From: Oscillatoriophycideae cyanobacterium NC_groundwater_1537_Pr4_S-0.65um_50_18
Lineage (GTDB): Bacteria; Cyanobacteriota; Cyanobacteriia; Elainellales; Elainellaceae
Assembly (NCBI GenBank): GCA_016208305.1
Contig: JACQYI010000006.1
Coordinates: forward strand, 682,001-746,000
Length of the DNA: 64,000 bases
Direction of reading: 5' to 3'
Of this stretch, positions 1 to 9,699 are shown piece after piece. The notes under the pieces are model-generated. The model was not told where the DNA came from and did no database searches. It saw only the letters and a list, made by a program, of their open reading frames with translations. Positions within the stretch are counted from its first letter, which is position 1, and every line of letters starts with the position of its first letter. Position numbers and translations under genes: made by a program.

Positions 1-1
1 G

Positions 2-688
2 CCCAGTCTGGGTCATTGGTTTGGCACCGATGGGCTGGGGCGCGACATGCTGAGTTTGGTGTGGTATGGAATTCGGGTATCGCTGTTGGTCAGCCTTGTA
101 TCGGTCATCCTGGGACTGCTGATCGGCACGTTTTTCGGCCTCATTGCCGGGTATTTCAGGGGCTGGCTGGAGCGTGTGATTGGCTGGATGACTGATATTT
201 TGCTGGCTTTTCCTTCTATTTTGCTGGCGATCGCCATCGCTACCGTGATTGGAGCCAGCCTGCAAAGCGTCATGATTGCCGTGGGGGTGGTAGAAATTCC
301 CAAATTCATTCGTCTGACCCGCAGCATGGTGCTGTCTTTGCGAGAGCAGGGCTTTGTTCAGACGGTGCGTGCCTTTGGCGCTAAGCCGGGACGAATTATT
401 TTTAACCATATTCTGCCCTCTAGCCTCGCGCCGATCGTAGTGCAGTCTACTTTATCGATCGGGACGGCCACCCTTGAGGCGGCAGGGCTAGGATTCTTAG
501 GGCTAGGGGCAAAACCGCCCACGCCTGAGCTAGGCACAATGTTGTCCGATTCTTTCACCAACGGCTATGCGCTCTCAGCACCTTGGACTATTTTGATGCC
601 AGGTTTAATGATCACGCTGATTGTGCTGGCCTTTAACCTTCTGGGAGATGGACTGCGCGATAGTCTTGACCCCAGAGGCAATCGTTGA
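2..688 (+). CDS. ABC transporter permease, DppC/OppC type (5' truncated by window)
   Basis: Inner-membrane permease of a binding-protein-dependent importer of the peptide/nickel class. The frame is open from base 2, and the residues before the first Met (GTDGLGRDML) match the usual DppC/OppC segment just ahead of the permease domain, so the true start lies before the window. Hydrophobic segments alternate with loops. The EAA-type cytoplasmic loop that contacts the ATPase is visible near the C-terminus as EAAGLGFLGLGAKPPTPELG. About 228 codons are present; full-length family members are roughly 280-300 residues. Partner genes would lie upstream, outside the window. The substrate cannot be told from the permease. 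Confidence 0.88.
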   Translation, partial: PSLGHWFGTDGLGRDMLSLVWYGIRVSLLVSLVSVILGLLIGTFFGLIAGYFRGWLERVIGWMTDILLAFPSILLAIAIATVIGASLQSVMIAVGVVEIPKFIRLTRSMVLSLREQGFVQTVRAFGAKPGRIIFNHILPSSLAPIVVQSTLSIGTATLEAAGLGFLGLGAKPPTPELGTMLSDSFTNGYALSAPWTILMPGLMITLIVLAFNLLGDGLRDSLDPRGNR

Positions 689-1352
689 CTCAGAAATAGA
701 CGCTTGCCCAAGACCCTTTGCCCGAATGAAGCATTGAGGGTCAAACGGGCTGAAATATGTCTCATCTGTGACATCAGAGAGGCCATTGGCTACGGAATCT
801 CTCGCTGTTTGTCTATGCGATCGATAGGAAGTCTAGAGGATTTCGAAGACTTTATAAACAAACGTCAAGATTCCTTTTAATTTATAAATCTTTGCAGAGA
901 TTGTCCCTGTTTTAGGGGGGTAACGATCAGGGACATCAAATATGTCAATTTGTAAAAATTATTCAATACTGTCCATTTTATTTGCTGATAGATGAGCGTG
1001 AAAAGCAGACGGATAAAGGATTTGCATTTTGAATTATTGTAAACCTGGGTGAAATTCGATCGGATTCCAGCCCTATAATGCTCGTCAGTACCTCCCCAAG
1101 TCGTTAACGTTGTTCTGAACATTCTTAGAGTTAATCTGAGGCTGTGAAGAGGCGGCTAACCGCAAATCGTTTTTTCGAGAGCTAGGGTAGGCTTCAGACT
1201 GATCGACGCTCCCCCCTGAGTCTGAAGCTTGCTTGGTCAATCGCTATCATCTGATGCGCTATTTAGAAAAACGCTGCGGGCTCAGACGCTAAAACTAGGC
1301 AACTTGGGTATGGAATTTATCTCGTCCTTGTCTAGAGAGAGGAGAGTCTCGA
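689..1352 (+). promoter_or_regulatory. Intergenic leader/promoter region of psaA
   Basis: About 660 bases with no credible gene; an 81-residue minus-strand reading frame inside it has no recognisable features. The region is AT-rich between about 850 and 1050 and must hold the psaA promoter. psaA is strongly light-regulated in cyanobacteria, which fits a long upstream region. I could not assign -35/-10 boxes or HLR1 elements with confidence. The psaA ribosome binding site is the GAGAGGAGAG stretch just ahead of the ATG at 1353. Confidence 0.5.
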
Positions 1353-3620
1353 ATGACAACTACCCCACGGGGGCAGTCGGAAAAGGTAAAAGTTGTGGTT
1401 GATAGAGATCCGGTACCTACTTCTTTTGAGAAGTGGTCACAGCCCGGACATTTCGATCGCACGCTAGCTAAAGGTCCGAAAACAACGACCTGGATCTGGA
1501 ACCTTCACGCTGATGCCCACGATTTTGATAGCCATACCAGTGATCTAGAAGACATATCCCGTAAGATTTTCAGCGCTCACTTTGGTCATTTGGCCGTTGT
1601 GTTTGTCTGGCTCAGCGGCATGTATTTTCATGGCGCTAAATTTTCAAACTATGAATCTTGGCTGGCTGACCCCCTGAGCATTAAACCTAGTGCTCAAGTG
1701 GTTTGGCCGATCGTTGGTCAAGAAATTTTGAATGCAGATGTAGGCGGCGGCTTCCACGGAATTCAGATTACTTCTGGGTTGTTTCAACTGTGGCGGGCTT
1801 CCGGGTTCACCAATACTTATCAGCTTTACTGCACCGCAATTGGCGGTCTAGTGATGGCAGGTTTGATGCTGTTTGCTGGCTGGTTCCACTACCACAAGGC
1901 TGCTCCAAAACTGGAGTGGTTCCAGAACGTGGAATCGATGATGAACCACCACCTGGCTGGATTGCTAGGTCTGGGTTGTCTCGGTTGGGCAGGGCACCAA
2001 ATCCATGTCTCACTACCCATTAACAAGCTGCTGGATGCGGGCGTTGCCATTAAGGACATTCCGCTGCCGCATGAGTTCATTCTCAATCCCAGCTTGATGA
2101 CCGATCTCTATCCCAGCGTTGATTGGGGTATCCCTAGCGGCGTGATTCCCTTCTTCACTTTGAATTGGGGCGCGTATGCTGATTTCCTCACCTTCAAGGG
2201 TGGTTTGAATCCGGTAACGGGTGGTCTGTGGCTCTCTGATACGGCGCATCACCATTTGGCTTTGGCGGTGCTGTTTATCATCGCGGGTCATATGTACCGC
2301 ACAAACTGGGGCATCGGCCACAGCATGAAGCAGATCCTCGAAGCGCACAAGGGGCCGTTTACGGGTGAAGGTCACAAGGGTCTCTACGAAATCTTGACGA
2401 CCTCCTGGCATGCTCAGCTAGCCATTAACTTGGCGCTGCTTGGCTCAGTCACTATCATCGTGGCTCAGCACATGTACTCTATGCCGCCCTATCCTTACCT
2501 GGCTACTGATTACCCCACCCAGCTCTCGCTGTATACCCACCACATGTGGATTGGCGGCTTCTTGGTTGTGGGTGCGGCAGCTCATGGCGCGATCTTCATG
2601 GTGCGGGATTACGATCCGGCTCAAAACGTCAACAACTTGCTCGATCGCGTTCTGCGTCAGCGAGATGCGCTGATTTCTCACCTCAACTGGGTTTGTATCT
2701 TCTTGGGCTTCCATAGCTTTGGTCTATACATTCACAACGACACAATGAGTGCTTTAGGTCGCCCCCAAGATATGTTCTCGGATACGGCGATTCAGCTTCA
2801 ACCTGTGTTTGCTCAGTGGATTCAAAACCTCCATACCCTGGCTCCAGGCGCGACGGCTCCCAATGCGATCGCCCCTGCTAGCTATGCCTTTGGTGGCGGT
2901 GTGGTGGCTGTAGGCGGTAAGGTTGCCATGATGCCGATTGCCCTAGGCACGGCAGATTTCATGGTTCACCATATCCATGCCTTCACGATTCACGTTACGG
3001 TACTGATTTTGCTGAAGGGTGTGCTGTATGCTCGCAGCTCTCGTCTGATCCCAGACAAGGCTAATTTGGGCTTCCGCTTCCCTTGCGATGGCCCTGGTCG
3101 GGGCGGCACCTGCCAGGTTTCTGGTTGGGATCACGTCTTCCTGGGTCTATTCTGGATGTACAACGCTATCTCGATTGTGATTTTCCACTTCAGCTGGAAG
3201 ATGCAGTCGGATGTGTGGGGTACGGTTGGCTCTGACGGCACAGTGACGCACATTACGGGCGGTAACTTTGCTCAAAGCGCTATCACAATTAACGGCTGGC
3301 TGCGTGACTTCCTCTGGGCACAGGCTGCTCAAGTGATTGGCTCCTATGGGTCTGCACTTTCGGCATATGGTCTGATGTTCTTGGGCGCGCATTTCGTCTG
3401 GGCGTTTAGCCTGATGTTCTTGTTCAGCGGTCGGGGCTATTGGCAAGAGCTGATTGAATCGATCGTTTGGGCACATAGCAAGCTAAAAGTGGCTCCTGCT
3501 ATTCAACCCCGTGCTCTGAGCATCACTCAGGGTCGTGCTGTGGGGGTTGCCCACTTCTTGCTTGGAGGAATTGCGACCACCTGGGCGTTCTTCCTGGCTC
3601 GGATTATTGCAGTAGGCTAG
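1353..3620 (+). CDS. psaA: Photosystem I P700 chlorophyll a apoprotein A1
   Basis: PsaA and PsaB form the reaction-centre heterodimer of photosystem I in the thylakoid membrane. They carry P700, the primary acceptors and the interpolypeptide 4Fe-4S cluster FX. At 755 residues this is the normal length. Many His-containing hydrophobic helices are visible, and the FX loop [12 protein letters not shown] gives cysteines 578 and 587, nine residues apart as in all PsaA. The start ATG follows a GGAG-type ribosome binding site. psaB follows after 123 bases, so the two are probably one light-regulated transcript. Nothing is missing or unusual in the protein. Confidence 0.99.
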   Translation: MTTTPRGQSEKVKVVVDRDPVPTSFEKWSQPGHFDRTLAKGPKTTTWIWNLHADAHDFDSHTSDLEDISRKIFSAHFGHLAVVFVWLSGMYFHGAKFSNYESWLADPLSIKPSAQVVWPIVGQEILNADVGGGFHGIQITSGLFQLWRASGFTNTYQLYCTAIGGLVMAGLMLFAGWFHYHKAAPKLEWFQNVESMMNHHLAGLLGLGCLGWAGHQIHVSLPINKLLDAGVAIKDIPLPHEFILNPSLMTDLYPSVDWGIPSGVIPFFTLNWGAYADFLTFKGGLNPVTGGLWLSDTAHHHLALAVLFIIAGHMYRTNWGIGHSMKQILEAHKGPFTGEGHKGLYEILTTSWHAQLAINLALLGSVTIIVAQHMYSMPPYPYLATDYPTQLSLYTHHMWIGGFLVVGAAAHGAIFMVRDYDPAQNVNNLLDRVLRQRDALISHLNWVCIFLGFHSFGLYIHNDTMSALGRPQDMFSDTAIQLQPVFAQWIQNLHTLAPGATAPNAIAPASYAFGGGVVAVGGKVAMMPIALGTADFMVHHIHAFTIHVTVLILLKGVLYARSSRLIPDKANLGFRFPCDGPGRGGTCQVSGWDHVFLGLFWMYNAISIVIFHFSWKMQSDVWGTVGSDGTVTHITGGNFAQSAITINGWLRDFLWAQAAQVIGSYGSALSAYGLMFLGAHFVWAFSLMFLFSGRGYWQELIESIVWAHSKLKVAPAIQPRALSITQGRAVGVAHFLLGGIATTWAFFLARIIAVG

Positions 3621-3743
3621 CGTTGGTTTGGCGCTGATTTTCTCTCTAGATTGTGTGGGCATGGGTTTGCCTATGCCCCTTACTCAACTTCAAGAGAGAA
3701 GCGGCGAGAAGCGATCGCTAATTGAGAACTTCAATTAGGACTT

Positions 3744-5972
3744 ATGGCAACAAAATTCCCAAAATTTAGCCAGGATTTGGCTCAGGATCCGACCACGCGT
3801 CGGATCTGGTATGGGATTGCCACGGCTCACGACTTTGAAAGCCACGACGGCATGACGGAAGAGAATCTTTACCAAAAGATTTTTGCTTCCCACTTTGGTC
3901 ATCTGGCAATCATCTTCCTGTGGACTTCCGGCAACCTATTCCACGTCGCCTGGCAAGGTAACTTTGAACAGTGGATTAAAGACCCTCTAAACGTTCGTCC
4001 GATCGCCCATGCGATCTGGGATCCTCATTTCGGTCAAGCGGCGGTAGATGCCTTCACCCGTGCAGGTGCTTCTAGCCCCGTCAACATTGCTTACTCTGGT
4101 GTTTACCACTGGTGGTACACCCAGGGCATGCGAACCAATGCTGACCTGTACCAAGGCTCCATCTTCTTGTTGTTCTTGGCGGCAGTCATGCTGTTTGCGG
4201 GCTGGCTACACCTTCAGCCTAAGTTCCGTCCCAGCTTGTCCTGGTTCAAGAACGCTGAGTCTCGCCTCAACCACCACTTGGCTGGTTTGTTTGGCGTTAG
4301 CTCTTTGGCTTGGACGGGGCACATGGTTCACGTTGCCATTCCCGAATCTCGCGGTGTGCATGTGGGCTGGGATAACTTCCTGTCTGTGAAGCCTCACCCT
4401 GCTGGTTTGATGCCTTTCTTTACTGGCAACTGGGGCGTTTATGCAGAAAACCCAGATGCGGCAGGTCACATTTTTGGTACCTCTCAGGGTGCCGGAACTG
4501 CGATCCTCACTTTCTTGGGTGGTTTCCATCCTCAGACTGAGTCGCTGTGGTTGACGGATATTGCGCATCACCATCTGGCGATCGCAGTACTGTTCATCAT
4601 TGCGGGTCACATGTACCGTACCAACTTTGGTATTGGTCACAGCATCAAAGAGATGTTGGACTCCAAGAAAGGTCTACTAAGCGGCAAGAGTGAAGGTCAG
4701 TTCAACCTGCCTCACCAAGGCTTGTATGACACGATGAACAACTCGCTGCACTTCCAGCTGGCATTTGCGCTCGCAGCTTTGGGCGTAATTACTTCGCTGG
4801 TGGCACAGCACATGTACGCCTTGCCTCCCTATGCTTTCATAGCACGGGATTACACGACTCAGGCGGCGCTTTACACCCATCACCAGTACATTGCTGGTTT
4901 TATTATGGTGGGGGCGTTTGCTCACGGCGCGATCTTCTTGGTGCGGGATTATGATCCGGCTCAGAACAAGGGCAATGTGCTCGATCGCGTTCTAAACCAC
5001 AAAGAAGCTATCATCTCTCACTTGAGCTGGGTTTCTTTGTTCCTCGGCTTCCACACCTTAGGTATCTACGTCCACAACGACGTCATGCAAGCCTTTGGTA
5101 CACCTGAGAAGCAAATCTTGATTGAGCCTGTGTTCGCACAGTTCATCCAGGCTTCTCATGGCAAGCTGCTGTACGGCTTTGATACATTGCTCTCAAACCC
5201 TGACAGCATTGCTTCGACGGCTTGGCCAAATCACGGTAACGTGTGGCTAGCTGGCTGGCTTGATGCCATTAACAGCGGCAAGAACTCCCTGTTCTTGACC
5301 ATTGGACCTGGCGACTTCTTGGTTCACCATGCGATCGCTCTAGGACTGCACACCACCACTCTGATCTTGGTCAAGGGTGCGTTGGATGCTCGTGGTTCTA
5401 AGCTGATGCCCGATAAGAAAGACTTCGGTTATGCCTTCCCTTGCGATGGTCCGGGTCGTGGCGGTACTTGCGATATCTCTGCTTGGGATTCCTTCTATCT
5501 CGCCATGTTCTGGATGCTAAACACCTTGGGCTGGGTTACTTTCTACTGGCATTGGAAGCACCTGGCAGTCTGGAGCGGCAACGTGGCTCAGTTTAATGAG
5601 TCTTCAGTGACGATCATGGGCTGGCTGCGGGATTATCTCTGGCTCAACTCTTCGCAGTTGATCAACGGTTATAACCCCTACGGCATGAATAACCTGGCGG
5701 TTTGGGCTTGGATGTTCCTCTTTGGACACCTGGTTTGGGCAACGGGCTTCATGTTCCTGATCTCCTGGAGAGGCTACTGGCAAGAGTTGATCGAGACGAT
5801 TGTTTGGGCACATGAGCGCACACCGCTAGCGAACTTGGTTCGCTGGAAGGACAAGCCTGTTGCAATGTCGATCGTTCAAGGGCGTGTGGTTGGTCTAGCT
5901 CACTTCACCGTTGGCTATGTCTTAACCTATGCAGCTTTCTTGATTGCTTCAACAGCAAGTCGTTACGGTTGA
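3744..5972 (+). CDS. psaB: Photosystem I P700 chlorophyll a apoprotein A2
   Basis: Second large subunit of the photosystem I core. It pairs with PsaA, binds half of P700 and supplies the other two FX cysteines (567 and 576, in [12 protein letters not shown]). It is 742 residues long, within the cyanobacterial range (about 734-742). It opens with [20 protein letters not shown], a typical PsaB N-terminus, which fixes the start; AGGA lies a few bases upstream. It shares the antenna-helix and reaction-centre architecture of PsaA and is closed by a clear intrinsic terminator about 25 bases after the stop. Confidence 0.99.
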   Translation: MATKFPKFSQDLAQDPTTRRIWYGIATAHDFESHDGMTEENLYQKIFASHFGHLAIIFLWTSGNLFHVAWQGNFEQWIKDPLNVRPIAHAIWDPHFGQAAVDAFTRAGASSPVNIAYSGVYHWWYTQGMRTNADLYQGSIFLLFLAAVMLFAGWLHLQPKFRPSLSWFKNAESRLNHHLAGLFGVSSLAWTGHMVHVAIPESRGVHVGWDNFLSVKPHPAGLMPFFTGNWGVYAENPDAAGHIFGTSQGAGTAILTFLGGFHPQTESLWLTDIAHHHLAIAVLFIIAGHMYRTNFGIGHSIKEMLDSKKGLLSGKSEGQFNLPHQGLYDTMNNSLHFQLAFALAALGVITSLVAQHMYALPPYAFIARDYTTQAALYTHHQYIAGFIMVGAFAHGAIFLVRDYDPAQNKGNVLDRVLNHKEAIISHLSWVSLFLGFHTLGIYVHNDVMQAFGTPEKQILIEPVFAQFIQASHGKLLYGFDTLLSNPDSIASTAWPNHGNVWLAGWLDAINSGKNSLFLTIGPGDFLVHHAIALGLHTTTLILVKGALDARGSKLMPDKKDFGYAFPCDGPGRGGTCDISAWDSFYLAMFWMLNTLGWVTFYWHWKHLAVWSGNVAQFNESSVTIMGWLRDYLWLNSSQLINGYNPYGMNNLAVWAWMFLFGHLVWATGFMFLISWRGYWQELIETIVWAHERTPLANLVRWKDKPVAMSIVQGRVVGLAHFTVGYVLTYAAFLIASTASRYG

Positions 5973-5997
5973 TCTGCGTTAGATAGGTAATTCAAAT

Positions 5998-6027
5998 CCC
6001 CTGCACCTCTGCAGGGGATTTTTTTAT
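5998..6027 (+). terminator. Rho-independent terminator of psaAB
   Basis: CCCTGCA and TGCAGGG form the stem around a four-base loop (CCTC), followed directly by GATTTTTTTAT. It lies 25 bases after the psaB stop and is the best intrinsic terminator in the first 10 kb. Confidence 0.93.
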
Positions 6028-6224
6028 AGGGCTACTCTCAACTTTGACAGCCATTGCCCCTTTGCTGAAGACATTTTGGATACTGCCCCTTTCTGTACCC
6101 TGCAAAATAGACCCTTGCGTGAAACGAGGGACGCCCTTAAAAAAGTATTCATTGCAAAAGTATTCTTGCAAAAGTCCTAGGTTCTGATAACCCAGCTCAG
6201 CCACCCAGCCCAGCAGATACTTGA

Positions 6225-6317
6225 CAAAGCTCTATAGATCGCAAATTAGGGTTTTGTGGCGCGCGAAGCGCCTTTGAAATCCAGCTTTTAGAAAAAATAG
6301 GAGAGCTTTGCGATCTA
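6225..6317. repeat. Compound inverted-repeat element (dispersed-repeat family)
   Basis: TAGATCGCAAA (6235-6245) is the exact reverse complement of TTTGCGATCTA (6307-6317), and CAAAGCTCT (6225-6233) of AGAGCTTTG (6302-6310). Between them lie a GGCGC/GCGCC hairpin (6258-6272) and the 19-mer CCAGCTTTTAGAAAAAATA (from 6281), which recurs exactly at 26933-26951. The whole gap 6028-6501 has no convincing gene. A 70-residue minus-strand frame covers part of it but looks random. Confidence 0.6.
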
Positions 6318-6421
6318 CTGAGGGTCGCAAATATAGCAGGCTCGCAAAAGGGATAGCTGTCCTAAAATTTTCCCTATGCACATCCACAAAAATGCCCCAT
6401 GCGTCATAGCTATCGATGCTA

Positions 6422-6466
6422 AAGATTCCTTTGAACCCGGTATAGCGATCGGTTCAAAGGAATCTT
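6422..6466 (-). terminator. Hairpin terminator downstream of the first RTX gene
   Basis: AAGATTCCTTTGAACC (6422-6437) pairs perfectly with GGTTCAAAGGAATCTT (6451-6466), a 16-bp stem with a 13-base loop. It sits 35 bases past the stop of the minus-strand RTX gene. The T-run on the minus strand is short (TTTAG), so termination efficiency is uncertain. Confidence 0.65.
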
Positions 6467-6501
6467 AGGTTGTATTAAGCTGGCGTGATCTTGAGGGATG
6501 T

Positions 6502-7890
6502 TTAGATGAACTTGAAGTCGGCGGAGAGTTTTACATTGGTCGAGTCTTGAACAATACCAATCCGATCTCTCTTGCCAAAAGCATCCGTGTAGTAAATTTC
6601 GGTATCCTTAGCGCTAGAGCCAATACCGCCGACCGAAGTGTATTTCAGATCGTATTTATTGATGTTGCCTTTAACCTCGATCCAATCATTAACTTGGTTC
6701 CAGTCTTGGATAACTGCATAGCCATCTCCGGTTTCAAAATAGGAGACACCCCAAGAGCCACCCAGTACGAAGTAGTCACTTCCTGAACCACCCGTTAGCT
6801 TATCAAACTGTGAGGCATTGCTTAAGGTCGTGCCATAACCATTGAGGCGATCGTTACCATCTCCCCCAACAAGGCGATCGTTGCCAAATCCGCCAATGAG
6901 GCTATCGTTGCCGCTGCCACCGCTTAGGGTGTCGTTGCCGCTACCGGATTCAATTTGATTATTTGCCGCACTACCAATGATGTTATCGTTACCGGCTCCT
7001 GTAACAATCGACTCAAAGTTGAGAATTTGTTCGTTATAAAAACCGGGGAAAGACGCAACGCCTGTTGCAAGGTTGTAGGTGCCGCCGCCACTCCAGTAGC
7101 TGTAATCAACGGTATCTACGCCTACACCCCCATCCATATAGTCTTGGCCACCCGCACCGCTGACGGTGTCGTTGCCATAGCCCGCTTCAATGCGGTTGTT
7201 GCTTTCATTGCCGACAATATTATCGTTACCGGCTCCTGTAACAATCGACTCAAAGTTAAGAATTTGCTCGTTATAAAAACCGGGGAAAGACGCAACGCCT
7301 GTTGCAAGGTTATAGGTACCGCCACCGTTCCAGTAGCTGTAATCTACAGTATCTACGCCTGCACCCCCATCCATGTAATCTTGGCCACCTGCACCGCTGA
7401 CGGTGTCGTTACCATAGCCCGCTTCAATGCGGTTGTTGCTTTCATTGCCAACAATATTATCGTCACCTGAGCCTGTAATAATTGACTCAAAGTTAAGAAT
7501 TTGCTCGTTATAAAAACCGGGGAAAGACGCAACGCCTGTTGCAAGATTATAGGTACCGCCACCGTTCCAGTAGCTGTAATCTACAGTATCTACGCCTGCA
7601 CCCCCATCCATGTAATCTTGCCCACCGCCCCCGCTAATGGTGTCATCACCTTGCTCACCTAAAATTCGGTCTTCGCCTTCTCCACCATAGAGAGCATCAT
7701 TGCCGTCATAACCATAGATTGAATCGTTGCCATTGCCACCATAAACCGTGTCATTTCCTGTCCAAGCATCTACATAGTCGTTTCCTTCACCTGCGCTAAC
7801 GTAGTCATCGCCACTATTTGCATAGATGGTGTCATTAGCTGCTGTACCAGGAAGATAGTCGTTGTAGATCGTTCCGTTAATAATAGCCAT
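6502..7890 (-). CDS. RTX-type calcium-binding repeat protein
   Basis: Protein of 462 residues made largely of RTX nonapeptides (GGxGxDxUx, such as GGNGNDSIYGYDGND), which fold into calcium-loaded parallel beta-rolls in secreted type I substrates. There is no N-terminal signal peptide, as expected for type I secretion. The middle holds three near-identical 79-residue units (GGQDYMDGGAGVDTVDYSYW...). The C-terminal about 100 residues (FETGDGYAVIQDWNQVNDWI...) are non-RTX and resemble the terminal segment of other cyanobacterial RTX proteins, which probably carries the secretion signal. I chose ATG 7890 (MAIINGTIYND) because AGGAAC precedes it; a longer frame from 7998 has no such site. No enzyme domain is recognised and no secretion genes are adjacent. 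Likely extracellular or surface-layer. Confidence 0.87.
   Translation of the reverse strand: MAIINGTIYNDYLPGTAANDTIYANSGDDYVSAGEGNDYVDAWTGNDTVYGGNGNDSIYGYDGNDALYGGEGEDRILGEQGDDTISGGGGQDYMDGGAGVDTVDYSYWNGGGTYNLATGVASFPGFYNEQILNFESIITGSGDDNIVGNESNNRIEAGYGNDTVSGAGGQDYMDGGAGVDTVDYSYWNGGGTYNLATGVASFPGFYNEQILNFESIVTGAGNDNIVGNESNNRIEAGYGNDTVSGAGGQDYMDGGVGVDTVDYSYWSGGGTYNLATGVASFPGFYNEQILNFESIVTGAGNDNIIGSAANNQIESGSGNDTLSGGSGNDSLIGGFGNDRLVGGDGNDRLNGYGTTLSNASQFDKLTGGSGSDYFVLGGSWGVSYFETGDGYAVIQDWNQVNDWIEVKGNINKYDLKYTSVGGIGSSAKDTEIYYTDAFGKRDRIGIVQDSTNVKLSADFKFI
6946..7660 (-). repeat. In-gene tandem repeat, period 237 bp, about 3 copies
   Basis: The marker CAATCGACTCAAAG recurs at 7005 and 7242, and in diverged form at 7479, giving an exact period of 237 bases (79 codons). 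The copies are almost identical in DNA, including synonymous positions, so the duplication is recent or homogenised. The period keeps the reading frame, so copy number can change without breaking the RTX protein. Confidence 0.9.
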
Positions 7891-8037
7891 TGAAGTGTTC
7901 CTGAGTGCTTTGTTGGGTTGGTATCGGCTCAGTGCGTCTGTGCCTCTTGAACCGTTATGAACATATCTAGAGCACCGAGAGGAATTATGCAAAGGCACCG
8001 GAATTTGTGAACGCCAAGAGCAGGTAAAATAGTATGC

Positions 8038-8649
8038 ATGGACTATTCGATCGCCCTAACGACCCTAAAGCAAGCCGACCCAATCTTGGGTGAGGTGATC
8101 GATCGCATCGGGGACTGCACCTTAGGTCAAGAGCCCCGCCAAGGCGAGCTGCTGGATGCTTTGGCAGAGTCGATTATTTATCAACAGCTTTCGGGCAAGG
8201 CCGCTGCTGCCATTCACCGTCGCTTTCTGCTGCTTTACCCTGAACTCCCGTTCCTGACCACAGACGCGATTCTCAACACTTCTGATGAGGCATTGCGGGG
8301 TGTTGGCTTGTCTCGTTCTAAGGTGTTGTACATCAAGGATCTTGCCCAAAGAATTCAGCTTGGACTGCCGACCGTTGCTCAGCTCGAAGCCTTAACTGAC
8401 GAAGAAATTATTCGCCTCTTAACGCAGGTAAAAGGTATCGGGCGCTGGACGGCGCAAATGCTGCTGATTTTTCGGATGCACCGTTGGGATGTGTTGCCTG
8501 TAGATGATTTGGGCATTCGCACCGCTATTCGCAACCTTTATCGCCTGGAAGATTTGCCCGATAAAAAAACGACCGAGCGCATCGGCCAAGCCTGGAAGCC
8601 CTACCAAACGATCGCCTCCTGGTATTTATGGCGAAGTCTCGATCCATAA
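8038..8649 (+). CDS. DNA-3-methyladenine glycosylase II, AlkA-like (HhH-GPD)
   Basis: Base-excision repair glycosylase that removes alkylated bases such as 3-methyladenine. It is 203 residues long, the compact form without the N-terminal domain of E. coli AlkA (282 residues). The helix-hairpin-helix is seen as VKGIGRWTAQML (about 132-143), followed by the catalytic loop LPVDDLGIR. Asp157 aligns with catalytic Asp238 of E. coli AlkA, and the C-terminal WKPYQTIASWYLWR matches the AlkA WKPWRSYA segment. The start is ATG 8038; another ATG four bases earlier is out of frame. The gene stands alone between the divergent RTX gene and an ABC ATPase, with no visible SOS or Ada-type site. Confidence 0.9.
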   Translation: MDYSIALTTLKQADPILGEVIDRIGDCTLGQEPRQGELLDALAESIIYQQLSGKAAAAIHRRFLLLYPELPFLTTDAILNTSDEALRGVGLSRSKVLYIKDLAQRIQLGLPTVAQLEALTDEEIIRLLTQVKGIGRWTAQMLLIFRMHRWDVLPVDDLGIRTAIRNLYRLEDLPDKKTTERIGQAWKPYQTIASWYLWRSLDP

Positions 8650-8787
8650 CATCATCAACATCATTACAATTCGTTAAGGGACATTTTTTGTCAGCTCACA
8701 TCTTGCACCTTTCTCAATTTGTAAGATTTGCAAGATATGCGTCAGAACATTTGCCCCTTTTCATAGCAGCCTTCCATAGAGCACAGC

Positions 8788-9555
8788 ATGTCTTCAAAGA
8801 ATTGGTGGTCAAACCTTCTGCCGTCCATGCCTGCCTCTGCTTTTGGGGCAGAGCCTATTGCAGCAGCCTCAACGGGTGGCGCATTGGTGCAAATTGAGCA
8901 ACTCAGCAAGCTGTACCAGGAGGGAGAATTGCAGCGTGCTGTTTTGCGAGAGGTTGACCTAACATTTCAGCCTGGAGAATTTGTGGTGCTGCTGGGGCAT
9001 AGCGGCAGTGGCAAAAGCACCTTGCTGAACTTAATTAGCGGTATTGATCAGCCATCCTCTGGAGTGATTCGGGTGAACGGCGTAGCGATTACAGCATTGG
9101 ACGAGCGATCGCGCACGCTGCTCCGGCGCGACCAAATTGGCTTTGTGTTTCAGTTTTTTAATCTGATTCCAACCCTGACGGTTTTGGAAAATGTCACTTT
9201 GCCTCAAGAGCTAGCCGGTATCTCTTTTGCGGCAGCAGAGAAGACCGCTTTGGATTTGCTTAACCAGGTGGGCTTGGCCGATCGCGCCCTTACCTTTCCC
9301 GACAAGCTCTCTGGCGGACAGCAGCAGCGGGTGGCGATCGCGCGGGCGCTAGCTCACGACCCTCAACTCGTCTTGGCCGATGAGCCGACGGGCAATCTCG
9401 ATGAGGAGACTGGGCAAAAAGTTTTGAATATTCTCTTAAATCTGACGCGGAACGCCAACAAGACGCTGATCATGGCAACCCACAACCCTGAGATTGCCCG
9501 CAATGCCGATCGCATCTTGCGGGTGCAGGAAGGTCATTTGGTGCCGGTGATGTAA
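8788..9555 (+). CDS. ABC transporter ATP-binding protein, LolD/MacB/DevA type
   Basis: Nucleotide-binding subunit of an ABC system of the LolD/MacB class, which extrudes lipoproteins, peptides or, in cyanobacteria, heterocyst glycolipids (DevA). Walker A is GHSGSGKST, the signature LSGGQQQR and Walker [13 protein letters not shown] is typical of this class, as is [17 protein letters not shown]. It has 255 residues with about 30 poorly conserved residues ahead of the domain ([13 protein letters not shown]), so translation may begin at ATG 8788 or a little downstream (ATG 8827). No permease gene adjoins it: upstream is alkA and downstream flv3. The membrane partner must be elsewhere and the substrate is unknown. 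Confidence 0.9.
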   Translation: MSSKNWWSNLLPSMPASAFGAEPIAAASTGGALVQIEQLSKLYQEGELQRAVLREVDLTFQPGEFVVLLGHSGSGKSTLLNLISGIDQPSSGVIRVNGVAITALDERSRTLLRRDQIGFVFQFFNLIPTLTVLENVTLPQELAGISFAAAEKTALDLLNQVGLADRALTFPDKLSGGQQQRVAIARALAHDPQLVLADEPTGNLDEETGQKVLNILLNLTRNANKTLIMATHNPEIARNADRILRVQEGHLVPVM

Positions 9556-9699
9556 TGAATCGGAAAGACAACGCCAGGCTGTATAAGTGGCTTTAATGAG
9601 TAGGATTGCTTATTACAGCTTTACAAAAGCGGTATCTCCAGCCTCATAATAAAGAAGGATAAGAAAAATATCTTAACAAAGGTTTTAGGAGGGTCAGGT

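Noticed and set aside
877-1122. 81-residue minus-strand frame upstream of psaA
   Set aside because: Lies in the AT-rich psaA leader, no ribosome binding site and no familiar features.
5992-6204. 70-residue minus-strand frame after psaB
   Set aside because: It overlaps the psaB terminator and has random composition with no conserved motif.
6955-7470. 171-residue plus-strand frame antisense to the RTX gene
   Set aside because: It only mirrors the tandem repeat of the real gene and has its repeat periodicity.
7005-7500. Possible CRISPR array in the regular repeats at 7.0-7.6 kb
   Set aside because: The repeat unit is 237 bp, in frame and without unique spacers, so it is a protein repeat.
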